A stretch of DNA of 64,000 nucleotides from Arenibacter hampyeongensis (GCF_002909255.1 NZ_PIOB01000006.1:124001-188000), one strand, 5' to 3'. Numbered from the stretch's first letter, positions 1 through 10,123 are shown. Notes: generated from the sequence alone by a model not told the origin. Program-made: numbers and translations.

Positions 1-536
1 AGTCTAATTTCCACTCTCCAATCGGTACGGGAGGGAAGGTCCGAGTTACCCACAACGCAACTTACACTGCCATCTTTATTTGTTTTTATCACATAATCTA
101 CAGGAGTGGCTGTAGACGGATGATGACCAATGATGCCGAAATTAAATTCAATTCCTCCAGAAGTCCAAGGTCCACGCATTGAAATATTCCGGAATTTGAC
201 CACTTCATTTTTATAAAGAAATTCTTCCCCAGTACTTTTCTCTATAGCTCCCCAAACTTTCCCGCCAATTTCAGGTAGTACAAAGACTTTGATAAAATCA
301 TTCTCCAGAGTTACTACTTTCCAATCTTTCTTCTTGGCAGTCTGTTCATAGCTTTCAAACTTGAAATAGGGAAAAATTTTAGCATTATCCGTCAGAATAG
401 GGACGGGATTTGGATGACTGAAGTTATAGGTGTCCAAGGACTTTATTTCTTCCTTGATGGTAACGGACCCCGATTGGCCATACATTCCGAGACATAATCC
501 CAGAGCAATTATTAGGCTGATATTCTTTGGTTTCAC
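1..536 (-). CDS. DUF5107-type exported protein, C-terminus off the left edge
   Basis: Partial gene: the N-terminal 178 residues are present and the rest lies beyond the left edge. I place the start at a GTG (534-536), 4 nt after the stop of the upstream FG-GAP/UnbV gene, because it gives a clean signal peptide (MKPKNISLIIALGLCLGMYG, then Q). The mature part contains VLPEIGGKVWGAIEKSTGEE and later GPWTSGGIEFNFG, which I recognise as the DUF5107 pattern. The LPEIGG segment also resembles galactose-mutarotase-fold proteins, so a sugar-binding or sugar-modifying role is possible, but this is inference. The tight spacing says it is co-transcribed with the UnbV gene and belongs to the SusC/SusD uptake locus. 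Full-length relatives usually also carry TPR repeats, which cannot be seen here. Confidence 0.72.
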   Translation of the reverse strand, partial: MKPKNISLIIALGLCLGMYGQSGSVTIKEEIKSLDTYNFSHPNPVPILTDNAKIFPYFKFESYEQTAKKKDWKVVTLENDFIKVFVLPEIGGKVWGAIEKSTGEEFLYKNEVVKFRNISMRGPWTSGGIEFNFGIIGHHPSTATPVDYVIKTNKDGSVSCVVGNSDLPSRTDWRVEIR

Positions 537-540
537 TATT

Positions 541-3500
541 CTATTTTTTAGATGATTCAATTCTAAATGTTGCAATGCCATCATTATTTCTTACGAACAA
601 AACTAATTCGGTTCTATCTGCCAATATTATTTTGGTGATGTCCCGTATTTCTCCTTCAATATTTAAGCCACTCTCCGTAACGCTTGCCGGTCTAAAACTA
701 CCTTTTCCATCTCCAAATAAGACGATGCCCTTGTTGGCGTCATACCTGCCAAATTTAACTCTGGTTCCAAAGAAATTGCCACCGACAAGTATATCTTCAT
801 TGCCATCCTTATTAATATCATCCGTTAGAATCCCATAAATGGGTGAAAATTGTGTCTGTACGGGTAACGGTACTAGTTTAAATTTACCATTCCCCAAATT
901 TTCCATATAGCTGGTGTCAAAGTTTTTAGCTTTTAAAACCATTGCACCCTTTAATTCCTCAGTACTAAAAACATCCGTAATTTTTGCTGAGGCATAATCC
1001 GAATAATTTAAATATTTCCCTTTAAGCGCACTTAATTGACCCACCATATCGTCTTTTGAAAAAACAGGAAATTCTTCACCCAAATTAAAGGATGTCATTA
1101 TGGGGTCTAAGGAACCATTGCTATCAAAATCTCTGGTATACAATCCAACCGGCTCAGCTATTGACGTTTTTAATTGAGAATTTCTTCCGAAGTTTCCAAT
1201 AATATAATCCATATCACCGTCCTTGTCAAAATCCCCTTGTTCTATACTGTTCCACCAACCTTGGGAATCGATAAGGCCATTGTTTTCCGATAGCTCCACT
1301 AATTTACCATCTACATTTTTGAATGTTCTTATTCCCATCCATTCACCAACAATAATAAGGTCGTTAATTCTATCATTGTCAAAATCGGTCCATAAAGCAT
1401 CTGTAACCATTCCAGGATATTCAAGGTCTGGATTTACTGTAGTGGTAATATCCTTAAAAATCCCATTTCCATTATTCTCCAAAATATAGCTTCTAGGTGA
1501 TGTAGGGTATTTACCAGGCACCAATCTACCTCCTACAAAGAGATCTAAGTCCCCATCACCGTCAATATCAGAGGCCTTTACACTAGATCCGCTTGAAAGC
1601 ATCTTAGGCAATGCAACAGTCTTTCTGACAAAATTGCCCCTACCATCGTTAATGTATAGTCTATCTTGTAATTCTATAGAGTCTTCATTGTAATCATTGC
1701 CTCCACTTACAACATATAGATCCATATCCTTATCGTTGTCCGCATCAAATAAGAGACATCCTATGTCCTCTGAATCTTTATCTGTTTTAAATATTTTTTC
1801 ATTTACTGACAAAAATTTTCCTGATGGCGTTTGTAGGAACATTTTGCCTTCACTACCCTTTGCACCTCCAACAAATATATCTTCCAAACCATCATTATTT
1901 ATGTCAGCTTTTGTAATATTTGGACCTTGGGTAGATAATTTATGCGGTAACAACTGTTCCCTTTTAAAATCGTTATAATCATTTTCCAAATGCCGGTAGG
2001 GGATAAGGCTGTCCACTGTTATATTAGTAAAATAGGTATTCCCGACTATTGCTTCGGAATTATCCTCCAATACAGCGGCATCTTTTTGGTTTAAGGTAAT
2101 TGTTTGATTGGCCTTTACATTGGTCATAACCTGAACCTTGCCATCCGGCCAGATAATTTTCATCTTGTCCACTACTTCAACTGCCCCAAGGCCAAAAATC
2201 AAATTAAAATCTACGGAAGATTGAAATCCCCTAGTAGGAATCGATTCCTGCATAAGTATTTCGTTCCCAATAGTTAACATGACTTTTGATCCAATTCCAA
2301 ATGTGTTTTTTCCCTCTCCTTTAAAATTTATCTTCAAATGATGGTTGGTGTTATGTAAATCACTATTGTTTCTGTAAACAAAGGGATATTCATCAATATT
2401 ATTGACCACAAGGTCTAGATCACCATCGTTATCCAAATCAGCGTAAACAGCACCGTTGGAGAGCGATTTCTGATTTAGTCCCCATTGGTCATTGACTTTG
2501 GAAAAAGTAAGGTCGCCGTTGTTATGATAAGTGTAATTTTCTTCAATGGTAGCCGGCATGTTCTCCAATAATTCGGTAATGGCCGTCTCAACGCCTGTTT
2601 TATTTTGATTGATTCTATCCTGTACTGCATAATTTAGAAAATCCATGTTGGTGTAATCCCGCTTAACACCATTGGTTATGAACAAATCCTTAAAACCATC
2701 ATTGTCCAAATCTGTAAATAGGGAGGCCCAACTCCAGTCTGTGTTAGATACGCCTGCGAATTGACCAATTTCTGAAAAGGACTGCCCCTGATTGTTTAAA
2801 TGCATCATATTTCTCATAGTCTGATAATAAAATCCAGATTCTTCCAAGAAAGTGTTTTTATCATAATTGTCGGGACCGGAGACCATTTTTAAACGGTAGT
2901 TGTTTTCTGGAAGCATGTCCAAGGTCATAATTTCTGGATAACCGTCATTATTGATATCGGCTACATCGGATCCCATTGAAAAATGGGAGGTGTGCCCAAT
3001 ATATTTTTCTAGACTTTCCGTAAAAGTGCCATCGTGGTTATTGATATATAAATAATCCTGTTCCTTAAAATCATTCGAAATATAAATATCTGGCCAGTTG
3101 TCATTATTTACATCCGATACCGCAATACCGAGACCAAATCCTAAAACATTGGAAACCAGCCCGGCCGAATCGCTTACATTTGTAAATTTACCATTATCGT
3201 TCCTATAAAGTCGGTCTTCATAGGCGGGATTTCTTTGCTGCTTTAGGCTATTGGATATCTGTCTAAAACTGGAATATTCCTGTGAGGAATGATTCACCAC
3301 ATATAAATCAAGATCTCCGTCCCTGTCATAATCAAAAAAAGCGCCTTGTGTGGAATAACCCGCATCGTCAATTCCGTATTCCGCCGCCTTTTCAGTGAAA
3401 GTTAAGTCACCATTATTTATAAAAAGTAAGTTTTTTCTTTTAAAATCGTCCATGGCAGCTGATCTACACACATAAATATCCAAATATCCATCTCCGTTAA

Positions 3501-3864
3501 CATCGGCCATGGTAGTGCCTGTGTTCCATAAACCTTCTGCGAATACTCCAGCTTTTTCAGCAATTTCTTCAAATTTGAAATTGCCTTTATTTATGTATAA
3601 CCTACTACCAACCATACTTGCCGTAAAGTAGAGGTCGGGCAGTCCGTCATTATTAAGGTCCCCCACAGATACCCCTCCGCCATTGTAGATATAGCCATAG
3701 GTTAAAATATTAAATTCATCGGTTTCCTTTAAAATAGGTTTAAATGTGATTCCAGTTTTATTACTGGGCATTAGTGAGAACATTTTACTTTCATCTACCT
3801 GCTGACAAGAAAAGAATACTGTTGTTAGGAGAATCAGGTATATTTTGGAGATTGTATTACTCAT
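541..3864 (-). CDS. FG-GAP/VCBS repeat lipoprotein with ASPIC/UnbV domain
   Basis: 1107-residue surface or periplasmic lipoprotein. The signal peptide ends in a lipobox at Cys20 (TTVFFSC). The body is filled with FG-GAP/VCBS repeats of the form D-N/D-D-G-x-x-D (for example VGDLNNDGLPDLYF, ADVNGDGYLDIYV, VSDVNNDNWPDIYI), which bind calcium in beta-propellers. An ASPIC/UnbV segment lies at about residues 525-600 (GIGSKVML...IIWPDGKVQ), followed by a second propeller block. In Bacteroidota these proteins are commonly encoded beside SusC/SusD pairs and are thought to bind ligands at the cell surface; the substrate is unknown. It follows susD after a hairpin terminator and precedes the DUF5107 gene by 4 nt. 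Confidence 0.9.
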   Translation of the reverse strand: MSNTISKIYLILLTTVFFSCQQVDESKMFSLMPSNKTGITFKPILKETDEFNILTYGYIYNGGGVSVGDLNNDGLPDLYFTASMVGSRLYINKGNFKFEEIAEKAGVFAEGLWNTGTTMADVNGDGYLDIYVCRSAAMDDFKRKNLLFINNGDLTFTEKAAEYGIDDAGYSTQGAFFDYDRDGDLDLYVVNHSSQEYSSFRQISNSLKQQRNPAYEDRLYRNDNGKFTNVSDSAGLVSNVLGFGLGIAVSDVNNDNWPDIYISNDFKEQDYLYINNHDGTFTESLEKYIGHTSHFSMGSDVADINNDGYPEIMTLDMLPENNYRLKMVSGPDNYDKNTFLEESGFYYQTMRNMMHLNNQGQSFSEIGQFAGVSNTDWSWASLFTDLDNDGFKDLFITNGVKRDYTNMDFLNYAVQDRINQNKTGVETAITELLENMPATIEENYTYHNNGDLTFSKVNDQWGLNQKSLSNGAVYADLDNDGDLDLVVNNIDEYPFVYRNNSDLHNTNHHLKINFKGEGKNTFGIGSKVMLTIGNEILMQESIPTRGFQSSVDFNLIFGLGAVEVVDKMKIIWPDGKVQVMTNVKANQTITLNQKDAAVLEDNSEAIVGNTYFTNITVDSLIPYRHLENDYNDFKREQLLPHKLSTQGPNITKADINNDGLEDIFVGGAKGSEGKMFLQTPSGKFLSVNEKIFKTDKDSEDIGCLLFDADNDKDMDLYVVSGGNDYNEDSIELQDRLYINDGRGNFVRKTVALPKMLSSGSSVKASDIDGDGDLDLFVGGRLVPGKYPTSPRSYILENNGNGIFKDITTTVNPDLEYPGMVTDALWTDFDNDRINDLIIVGEWMGIRTFKNVDGKLVELSENNGLIDSQGWWNSIEQGDFDKDGDMDYIIGNFGRNSQLKTSIAEPVGLYTRDFDSNGSLDPIMTSFNLGEEFPVFSKDDMVGQLSALKGKYLNYSDYASAKITDVFSTEELKGAMVLKAKNFDTSYMENLGNGKFKLVPLPVQTQFSPIYGILTDDINKDGNEDILVGGNFFGTRVKFGRYDANKGIVLFGDGKGSFRPASVTESGLNIEGEIRDITKIILADRTELVLFVRNNDGIATFRIESSKK

Positions 3865-4060
3865 ATGAATAAGGAATTTAGCTAAGATGGCTAGATTTCA
3901 TGTGTTAGTTATAAGAGGTAAAAACTTAAGGCAACCGGGCCAAATTATGGAAGGTAAGTTAAGCAATTAAGGGGACTCACCAATATAAATGAATATTTTT
4001 AAAATGGAATTTTAGGGCTTTGTCCAAATTTTTTCTGTACGACAAAAATTATTATGCAAT

Positions 4061-4093
4061 AAAAAAACCTGTGATTTTGAAATCACAGGTTTT
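4061..4093 (-). terminator. intrinsic terminator after susD
   Basis: Perfect 14-bp stem (4064-4077 with 4080-4093, loop of 2 nt), containing CCTGTGATT and its complement. On the minus strand it is followed by a T run (4061-4067). It lies about 27 bp after the susD stop codon and before the UnbV gene, so it probably limits read-through within the uptake operon. Confidence 0.85.
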
Positions 4094-4119
4094 AAATTTG
4101 TTTACTTAAATATTAATTA

Positions 4120-5706
4120 TCAAAAGTTTGGTCCGCCTGTATCCCACCATAACCTTGTGGCTATGTTGTCGGGTCCACCTAATTTAGCTGTTGCGTCTGC
4201 AACACCGGCAGCGTTACCTTCACGTTCGGCATTTACAAAAGGCATTCTTTTTATGGCCTCACCTGGAGGTATTACACCCCAATCTGCATTACTGCTATTT
4301 TGGTATACTGGGGGTAATTTTGGATACCCAGTTCTCCTATAATCTACCCATGCTTCCATTTCATTGGTATAGGCAGCAATCCATTTTTGGGTAATTATTT
4401 TTTCCAATTTCACCTCATTACTTGCCGCTTCGTCCCAAGCTACAGTAGTGGTAATCTGATTCACAAAATCGTTAACTGAACCAGCAGCTTTTGGATCGTT
4501 GTAGTCTATTGGCAAACTAGTGTTGTCCGCCAAATACGCGTCTACGCCACCTGCTCCCCATAATTCGAAGGAAGCTCTAACTCCGGCTTCATAATGTGCC
4601 TGTGCTGAACCTGGTCCACCAGCACCAGTCCAATTACGCAAAGCGGCTTCAGCCTTAATAAAATGTACTTCATCAGCACTCATTACTTTCCGCTTGGTAA
4701 CTTTGGCCGGATCATTGAAAGAAATGTCGATAGTAGAAAAGCTCAGTCGATCATCCTTGGCCACCAATTCAGCTCCGTTACGGATACCTTTATAAGGCAT
4801 ATCTGGGTGATCGGTAACCAAAGACATATCGGTTACGGGATCAAAGAAAGGTGCAATTCGGTTATCTTTATAACCTATCAAAATAGATTCCATGGTCGCA
4901 CTCATTCGAGTATCTCCCCATTCAAAGCAAATTTGAGCTGGGTGAAATTTTCCACCGTATAACGAAATATTAAAGTTATCGGCGTTGGTCTCAATTAGTC
5001 CAACAGGATCCGCCATTGCCTTTTCACCTTGAGCTTTCGCCATGGCAGGAGCTACTTTGGAAATACGCATTGCCAATTGTAATCTTAATGAATTTGCATA
5101 TCTAGCCCATTTACTAACATCGCCACCATAACTGGCATCAAAGTTAGTTAAACCAACATATTCTGTATTGGCGCTAAAATTCGCAATTATTCTGTCCAAA
5201 TCACTGAAGAAAGCGGTATACAATGTTTCCTCACTATCGTATAAGGCACTTCCTGTGGAACCATAATTGGTATAAAGAATAGGGCCATAATAGGTAGTAA
5301 CCCGTGACATGGAAACAATTCTGATCAAATTGGCCCATTCCACAAATACGTCATAACCGTCAGCTGCAGCAATATCAATAACCTGTTTGGCTGGTGCCAT
5401 AACATTGTTGTACTCCCTAGCCCAATAGCCATTCCAACGTATGTAATAGGTAGTGTTGTTAACACCACCAACAAATGGGGTAGGAGTGGCCAAGTGTTGC
5501 GCAAAGGTAACATTGGTTAAATTATGATCCACCTGGTTACCAAATATTTGGCCAAGCATGGAAGAATAAAACGCACCCACATGGTTAAAATCCTGCTTTA
5601 ATGATTCACCGGAAATTTGATATGGATTTGTATTTGTTTCTTCAAAATCGTTGGTACATGCACTAAAGGCAATTACCATTGTAATTAGATATATTAACTT
5701 TTTCAT
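4120..5706 (-). CDS. SusD/RagB-family outer membrane lipoprotein (SusD-like 2 type)
   Basis: 528-residue substrate-binding lipoprotein that caps the SusC transporter at the cell surface. The signal peptide ends in lipobox FSAC (Cys18), followed by TNDFEETNTNPYQIS; this NTNPY start is typical of the SusD-like-2 (PF12771) branch. The interior is rich in aromatic residues and helical, as expected for the TPR-like SusD fold (WANLIRIVSMSRVTTYYGPI, YANSLRLQLAMRISK, MKSADEVHFIKAEAALR-like segment). It starts 10 bp after the SusC gene, so they form one operon. The ligand cannot be read from the sequence. The family call is certain; the subgroup is by motif only. Confidence 0.93.
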   Translation of the reverse strand: MKKLIYLITMVIAFSACTNDFEETNTNPYQISGESLKQDFNHVGAFYSSMLGQIFGNQVDHNLTNVTFAQHLATPTPFVGGVNNTTYYIRWNGYWAREYNNVMAPAKQVIDIAAADGYDVFVEWANLIRIVSMSRVTTYYGPILYTNYGSTGSALYDSEETLYTAFFSDLDRIIANFSANTEYVGLTNFDASYGGDVSKWARYANSLRLQLAMRISKVAPAMAKAQGEKAMADPVGLIETNADNFNISLYGGKFHPAQICFEWGDTRMSATMESILIGYKDNRIAPFFDPVTDMSLVTDHPDMPYKGIRNGAELVAKDDRLSFSTIDISFNDPAKVTKRKVMSADEVHFIKAEAALRNWTGAGGPGSAQAHYEAGVRASFELWGAGGVDAYLADNTSLPIDYNDPKAAGSVNDFVNQITTTVAWDEAASNEVKLEKIITQKWIAAYTNEMEAWVDYRRTGYPKLPPVYQNSSNADWGVIPPGEAIKRMPFVNAEREGNAAGVADATAKLGGPDNIATRLWWDTGGPNF

Positions 5707-5716
5707 CTTTTATAAA

Positions 5717-8700
5717 TTAGAATGTTACTTTTAGATTAAATCCATAAGTCCCTGTAGAAGGGAGATTAAAGTTATCCAATCCCTGAGCATTTTGATTGGT
5801 ACTCATTGCCAATTCTGGGTCAAATGGTGCATCCTTGCTAATAAAGAATAAGTTGTTCCCAATAAAAGATAATGAGGCTGCTGATATGGGCAGTCCTAAT
5901 TTGGACACGTCAATGTTATAACCCAATGAAAGTTGACTCAACCTAATATTGGTACGGTCATAAACATAAGCCTCTCCAACTCCGTTTCTATCACCAATGG
6001 CCCTAAACCAGGTTTCAGCAGCAACCGTAGTAATGGCAGCTCCAGAAGTCTGGTCTACACCGTTAACAGTCACACCACCAGCATCCCTGGCATCAGCAGT
6101 TCTTTGTGAAACCCCAGCACCATCCAACATGGATTCTGTTTGGCTAAATACTTTACCCCCAAATTTACCATTTATTTGCATACCTAGGTTAAATCTCTTG
6201 TAACTAATATTGTTGTTCCAACCTAAAGTCCAATCAGGATCCAAATTACCCATAAGCTCTGTTGTAGGTGTTCTTAGTGGTTTTCCTGCATCAAAAAGGA
6301 TACGTCCTTGAGCGTCCCTTAAAAATTTAAGTACATAAAGATCATTAAATGCTCCACCTTCAACCAGTTTGGATTGATAACCTTCAGAAGAACCTAGGTT
6401 AATTACCTTGTCATCATCTGGTCCTATATCAACAATTTCGTTAGTGTTTTTCGTGAAATTGAAGGCTGTTACCCACTGTAGATCTTCAGTTTTAACCGGA
6501 GTTGCACTAAGTGTTATTTCGACACCTTTATTGGTGATTTCTCCAGCATTGATAAATTTTGTAGTAAAACCTCCTTCAGATTCTGACTGCAATAACGGCA
6601 CCTCAATAAATTGATCTGTACTGGTTAGGCTATAATACGTAAAGTCCAATCCTAAACGATTTTGAAAAAATCTCCAATCGGCACCAAACTCCAAACTGGT
6701 AATGATTTCAGGTTTGGCATCAAAAAATGGCTTAACCGTATTTCTATCTACACCACCATTTGAACTAATTCTGTTTTGTGGATTTATTCTATTGAAGGGT
6801 ACTTCATTACCTACTTGGGTATAGGAAGCCCTTAATTTTCCAAAGCTTACTACCTCTGGCATAGTGAACATTTCACTTAATAAAGCGGTAACACCTACTG
6901 AAGGGTAAAAATAGGAATCATTTCCTGTAAGTGCCAAAGTGGAAGCCCAGTCATTTCTTCCAGAAAGGTCTAAGAACAGCATGTCCTTATATCCGAACTG
7001 GAGGTTTGCAAATGCCCCTTGTTTTATTACAGAACCGTCGTAGGTAGAGTTTACCTGTACATTTGTTGGCAAGTTTTGAAATTTAAATTCATTGGGGTAA
7101 AGTAAGCCCACAGTTCCCGTTCCTACACTAACACCATCACCATATACAGTTTTTTGATAACTTGCACCCAATACACCATTTAAGCTAAAACTATCGCTCA
7201 AATCAGTGTCATAGCTTAGAATTGCATCGGTATAGACCAATTGATCATCATACTTTCTGTAATCCCAAGCACCTTTAGGGTGAACGTTGGTCGAATTGGA
7301 TGTAGCCGCATGCTGTTGTTCGAATTCTTTTACAGAATAGTCATAGTTACCCCTAACCTGTAGTTTAAGTTTTTCGGTAATTTCATATTCAACATTTAAA
7401 CTACCGATAACCCTTTTGTTTTCATCCGTTTTTGGTTCTTTGTTTATTATCCAAAAAGGATTGGACTGGTGGTGATCCACAACAAACCAGTTTTGAGAAT
7501 ATAAGTTTCTGTCGGTGTCGAAGGTTTCATAGTTGTTCTGAAAGTCATAGAAATTCCTATTTCTCGGGAACATATACAGTCCTGTCAAAGGATTTAAGTA
7601 ATATCCTGCTGGCAACCTGTTCTTTGTTTCCTCCAAAGCCATAATTACACTTGAGGTTACAGTCACTTTATCATTAAACATCTTGGTAGATTGCTTAAAT
7701 GTAAAGTTGTTTTTCTGATACTTGTTTTTTGGTGTAATTCCGGAAGCCGTTATGTTGGCATAGGAAAAATAGGCAGTGGTCTTATCTGTACCACCACTTA
7801 TAGTCACCGAATTGTTAAAGTTATGTCCTGTTTGGAAAAATTCCTCTACGTATTCACTGGCATAATCACCAGCTGTTGTAGACCAACTTTCCTTAGCATT
7901 ACCAATGGCGCCATATTTAAATTGTAAATCGGGCAATTCCTGAAAATGCTCAAAAGTATAGCCAGAATTTAAGCTCACCGTAGTTTTGCCTGAAGTACCC
8001 TGTTTGGTAGTAATTACAACCACCCCGTTGGCACCTTGGCTACCATACAATACAGCCGCGTTGGAACCTTTTAAGATACTGATACTCTCAATATCATCAG
8101 GGTTTATAGCCGAAAGACCGTCACCGGCATCAACTCCACCCCACATTCCAGGTTGACCTCCTTTGTTGTTGGCCATCGGAATACCATCAATTACGAACAA
8201 TGGTGAACTATCACCACTTAAGGATTTGTTACCCCTTAGTACAATCTTGGTAGAACCACCTGCACCCGAGCTACTTTTCTTAATTTCAACCCCTGCAGCC
8301 TTACCTGAAATACTATTCATAAAGTTGGGATCTCTTGTCGCAGTCAACTCATCCGCCCTTACAGTTTGCTGGGCATAGGTCAATGTTTTTTCTTCCCTTT
8401 TAATACCCAAAGCCGTTACAACAACTTCACCAAGTTGTTCGGCATCTTCTTGCATAGATACATTTATAGTATTAGAAGCACCTACTGTAACCGATTGGGA
8501 CTTCATTCCAAGAAATGAAAACACCAATACATTGCCGCTTGCCGCTTCAATGGAGAAATTTCCATCAAAATCCGTCTGAGAGCCCGTTGTAGTTCCTTGT
8601 ACCAATACGTTTACTCCTGGTAATGGGGAACCATCCGTAGCATCGGTGACCGTACCTGTCACCGTTTTGCTTTGTGCCAATAAAGGGTAAGTCCCCAATA

Positions 8701-8734
8701 CCAGTACAAAAAATAATAGCAATTTTTTGATCAT
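5717..8734 (-). CDS. SusC/RagA-family TonB-linked outer membrane transporter
   Basis: 1005-residue TonB-dependent transporter. Signal peptide (residues 1-20, ending LLAQ), then a carboxypeptidase-regulatory-like domain (about 24-105, VTGTVTDATDGSPLPGVNV), then the SusC-type plug (VVVTALGIKREEKTLTYAQQ, later ESISILKGSNAAVLYGSQGA) and a 22-strand-type barrel ending in an aromatic residue (LKVTF). It imports ligand captured by the SusD partner, using energy from TonB. It is the first gene of the uptake operon; a 162-bp leader region separates it from the LacI-type regulator and contains a perfect 20-bp palindrome. No clear TAnnTTTG promoter is visible there. Confidence 0.95.
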   Translation of the reverse strand: MIKKLLLFFVLVLGTYPLLAQSKTVTGTVTDATDGSPLPGVNVLVQGTTTGSQTDFDGNFSIEAASGNVLVFSFLGMKSQSVTVGASNTINVSMQEDAEQLGEVVVTALGIKREEKTLTYAQQTVRADELTATRDPNFMNSISGKAAGVEIKKSSSGAGGSTKIVLRGNKSLSGDSSPLFVIDGIPMANNKGGQPGMWGGVDAGDGLSAINPDDIESISILKGSNAAVLYGSQGANGVVVITTKQGTSGKTTVSLNSGYTFEHFQELPDLQFKYGAIGNAKESWSTTAGDYASEYVEEFFQTGHNFNNSVTISGGTDKTTAYFSYANITASGITPKNKYQKNNFTFKQSTKMFNDKVTVTSSVIMALEETKNRLPAGYYLNPLTGLYMFPRNRNFYDFQNNYETFDTDRNLYSQNWFVVDHHQSNPFWIINKEPKTDENKRVIGSLNVEYEITEKLKLQVRGNYDYSVKEFEQQHAATSNSTNVHPKGAWDYRKYDDQLVYTDAILSYDTDLSDSFSLNGVLGASYQKTVYGDGVSVGTGTVGLLYPNEFKFQNLPTNVQVNSTYDGSVIKQGAFANLQFGYKDMLFLDLSGRNDWASTLALTGNDSYFYPSVGVTALLSEMFTMPEVVSFGKLRASYTQVGNEVPFNRINPQNRISSNGGVDRNTVKPFFDAKPEIITSLEFGADWRFFQNRLGLDFTYYSLTSTDQFIEVPLLQSESEGGFTTKFINAGEITNKGVEITLSATPVKTEDLQWVTAFNFTKNTNEIVDIGPDDDKVINLGSSEGYQSKLVEGGAFNDLYVLKFLRDAQGRILFDAGKPLRTPTTELMGNLDPDWTLGWNNNISYKRFNLGMQINGKFGGKVFSQTESMLDGAGVSQRTADARDAGGVTVNGVDQTSGAAITTVAAETWFRAIGDRNGVGEAYVYDRTNIRLSQLSLGYNIDVSKLGLPISAASLSFIGNNLFFISKDAPFDPELAMSTNQNAQGLDNFNLPSTGTYGFNLKVTF

Positions 8735-8830
8735 AATAAAGTTGTTTGAGTTAATAAATGAGTTGTTTGTTAATAATAAGTTAAATGTGAAATTAAACTA
8801 TTTTTTTAATAAAACAAATAGAATTTGTGT

Positions 8831-8850
8831 TAATGTGTTCGAACACATTA
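8831..8850. promoter_or_regulatory. 20-bp perfect palindrome, probable LacI-type operator
   Basis: taatgtgttcgaacacatta is a perfect inverted repeat with an even centre. LacI-family operators are typically even-centred palindromes of 16-20 bp with a central CG, as here. It lies 46 bp after the regulator's stop codon and 96 bp upstream of the SusC start codon, where it could control the uptake operon. Binding is inferred. Confidence 0.7.
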
Positions 8851-8854
8851 AATA

Positions 8855-8877
8855 AAACCTTAATTTTTCTAAGGTTT
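8855..8877 (-). terminator. weak hairpin after the LacI-type gene
   Basis: An 8-bp stem AAACCTTA/TAAGGTTT with a 7-nt loop lies directly after the regulator stop codon. On the minus strand it is followed only by TATTTAA, so termination is probably partial. Confidence 0.45.
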
Positions 8878-8895
8878 GTGGAACAAATAACTTGC

Positions 8896-9936
8896 TTAGG
8901 TATAATACTTAGCATTTTCAGATGTTATAATATCTATTGGCAGGAATTCCTGTGCGGGTAAGTCTTTTCCAAAAAGGAAATGCTCAGCCAAGTAACTAAC
9001 ACTTAGATAGGCCTGTCTTTTGGGCTTTTGGTGAATTAAGAAATTTATTGCTCCATCTTGGAGATATTTGATGTTTGGTTTTAATAAATCGTACCCGATT
9101 ACAATCCTTTCCCTATAAGTAATTTTTTCAAAAGCCTCGACCAGCATATAAGCTTTTGAATTGGTAACAAAGAAGGCACTAATGTTGGGATTACTTTCTA
9201 AGAATAGACCTACATCTTGGTTAAAAGAGTTCTTTTCTACGGAATTAAAATCTTTGGAAATTATGGAGTGGATACCATTGGTCTTTTCCATGAAAAACTC
9301 TTTGAACCCATTTTCCTTTAGTTGCATATGGGGTTCCTTGTTGATATGTATAATTGCAATTTCTTTATTCTCTCCAATGATTTTATCCATTAAACTTGCG
9401 GCTACCCTTCCACTTTGTTTTAGGTCCTGACCTATAAAAATTTGTTCTTTGAAGGTATTTATATGGTTGTTGAACAAAACCACTGAAATTTTATTTTCGC
9501 AACATTTCCTTAAAACTGTATGGGATTCGTTCTCAAAGATGGGAGCCATTAGTAATACATCGGGCTGTAATAGGATTGCTTGTTCTGATTGATTCAAAAA
9601 AGAAGATTTATTATTGGGGTCATAAAAGAACTTTCTTACCTGTACGCCAAATGGAGTAAATTGATTGGAGGCTTCATTTATCCCTTCATGGGCAGGAACC
9701 CAATATGGATCCTGACGTGGGTCAGGAAGTAAAACATGTATATTATAGGTTTTATTTATTTTTAGGTTTCTGGCTATGGGATTGGGTTTATAATCAATTT
9801 CCTTGAGAACTTTATCTACCTTCTCGAATGACTCTTTTGAAACCTTGCCCCTTTTATGCAAAACCCTATCTACTGTTCCCTTGGAAACACCTGCCATATG
9901 GGCAATGTCCTTTATGGTGTATTTTTCTTTGATCAT
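8896..9936 (-). CDS. LacI-family transcriptional regulator
   Basis: 346 residues. The N-terminal LacI-type helix-turn-helix covers about residues 6-30 (YTIKDIAHMAGVSKGTVDRV) with the hinge segment DYKPNPIARNLK at about 49-60. The rest is a periplasmic-binding-protein-like effector domain (IHVLLPDPRQDPYWVPAHEG, then VVLFNNHINTFKEQIFIGQD), the type that binds sugars. The bases GVSKGTVDRVLHKRG are a usual variant in Bacteroidota. It sits immediately upstream of and co-directional with susC, and an operator-like palindrome lies between them, so it most likely controls the uptake locus in response to a sugar or sugar derivative. The effector is unknown. Confidence 0.92.
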   Translation of the reverse strand: MIKEKYTIKDIAHMAGVSKGTVDRVLHKRGKVSKESFEKVDKVLKEIDYKPNPIARNLKINKTYNIHVLLPDPRQDPYWVPAHEGINEASNQFTPFGVQVRKFFYDPNNKSSFLNQSEQAILLQPDVLLMAPIFENESHTVLRKCCENKISVVLFNNHINTFKEQIFIGQDLKQSGRVAASLMDKIIGENKEIAIIHINKEPHMQLKENGFKEFFMEKTNGIHSIISKDFNSVEKNSFNQDVGLFLESNPNISAFFVTNSKAYMLVEAFEKITYRERIVIGYDLLKPNIKYLQDGAINFLIHQKPKRQAYLSVSYLAEHFLFGKDLPAQEFLPIDIITSENAKYYT

Positions 9937-10089
9937 TATAATAGATAAAAGGAGGGAAGGATATTTAACATTACAAGTGGACTTTAACTATTTGTTAACA
10001 TTAAATATAGAAATAATCTCATTAATCTACCTATAATTTTTGTACAGTTGCATAAATTTAAGTTTAAGATTCCTTTTTAAATCAATTCG

Positions 10090-10123
10090 AAAAAAAAATC
10101 AAGTATAACTATATTATCGATTT
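10090..10123 (-). terminator. AT-rich terminator after the symporter gene
   Basis: On the minus strand AAATCGA pairs with TTGATTT (one G-T pair, inner ATAA/TTAT), followed by a run of nine T. It lies about 45 bp after the symporter stop codon. The stem is weak but the T run is strong. Confidence 0.5.
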
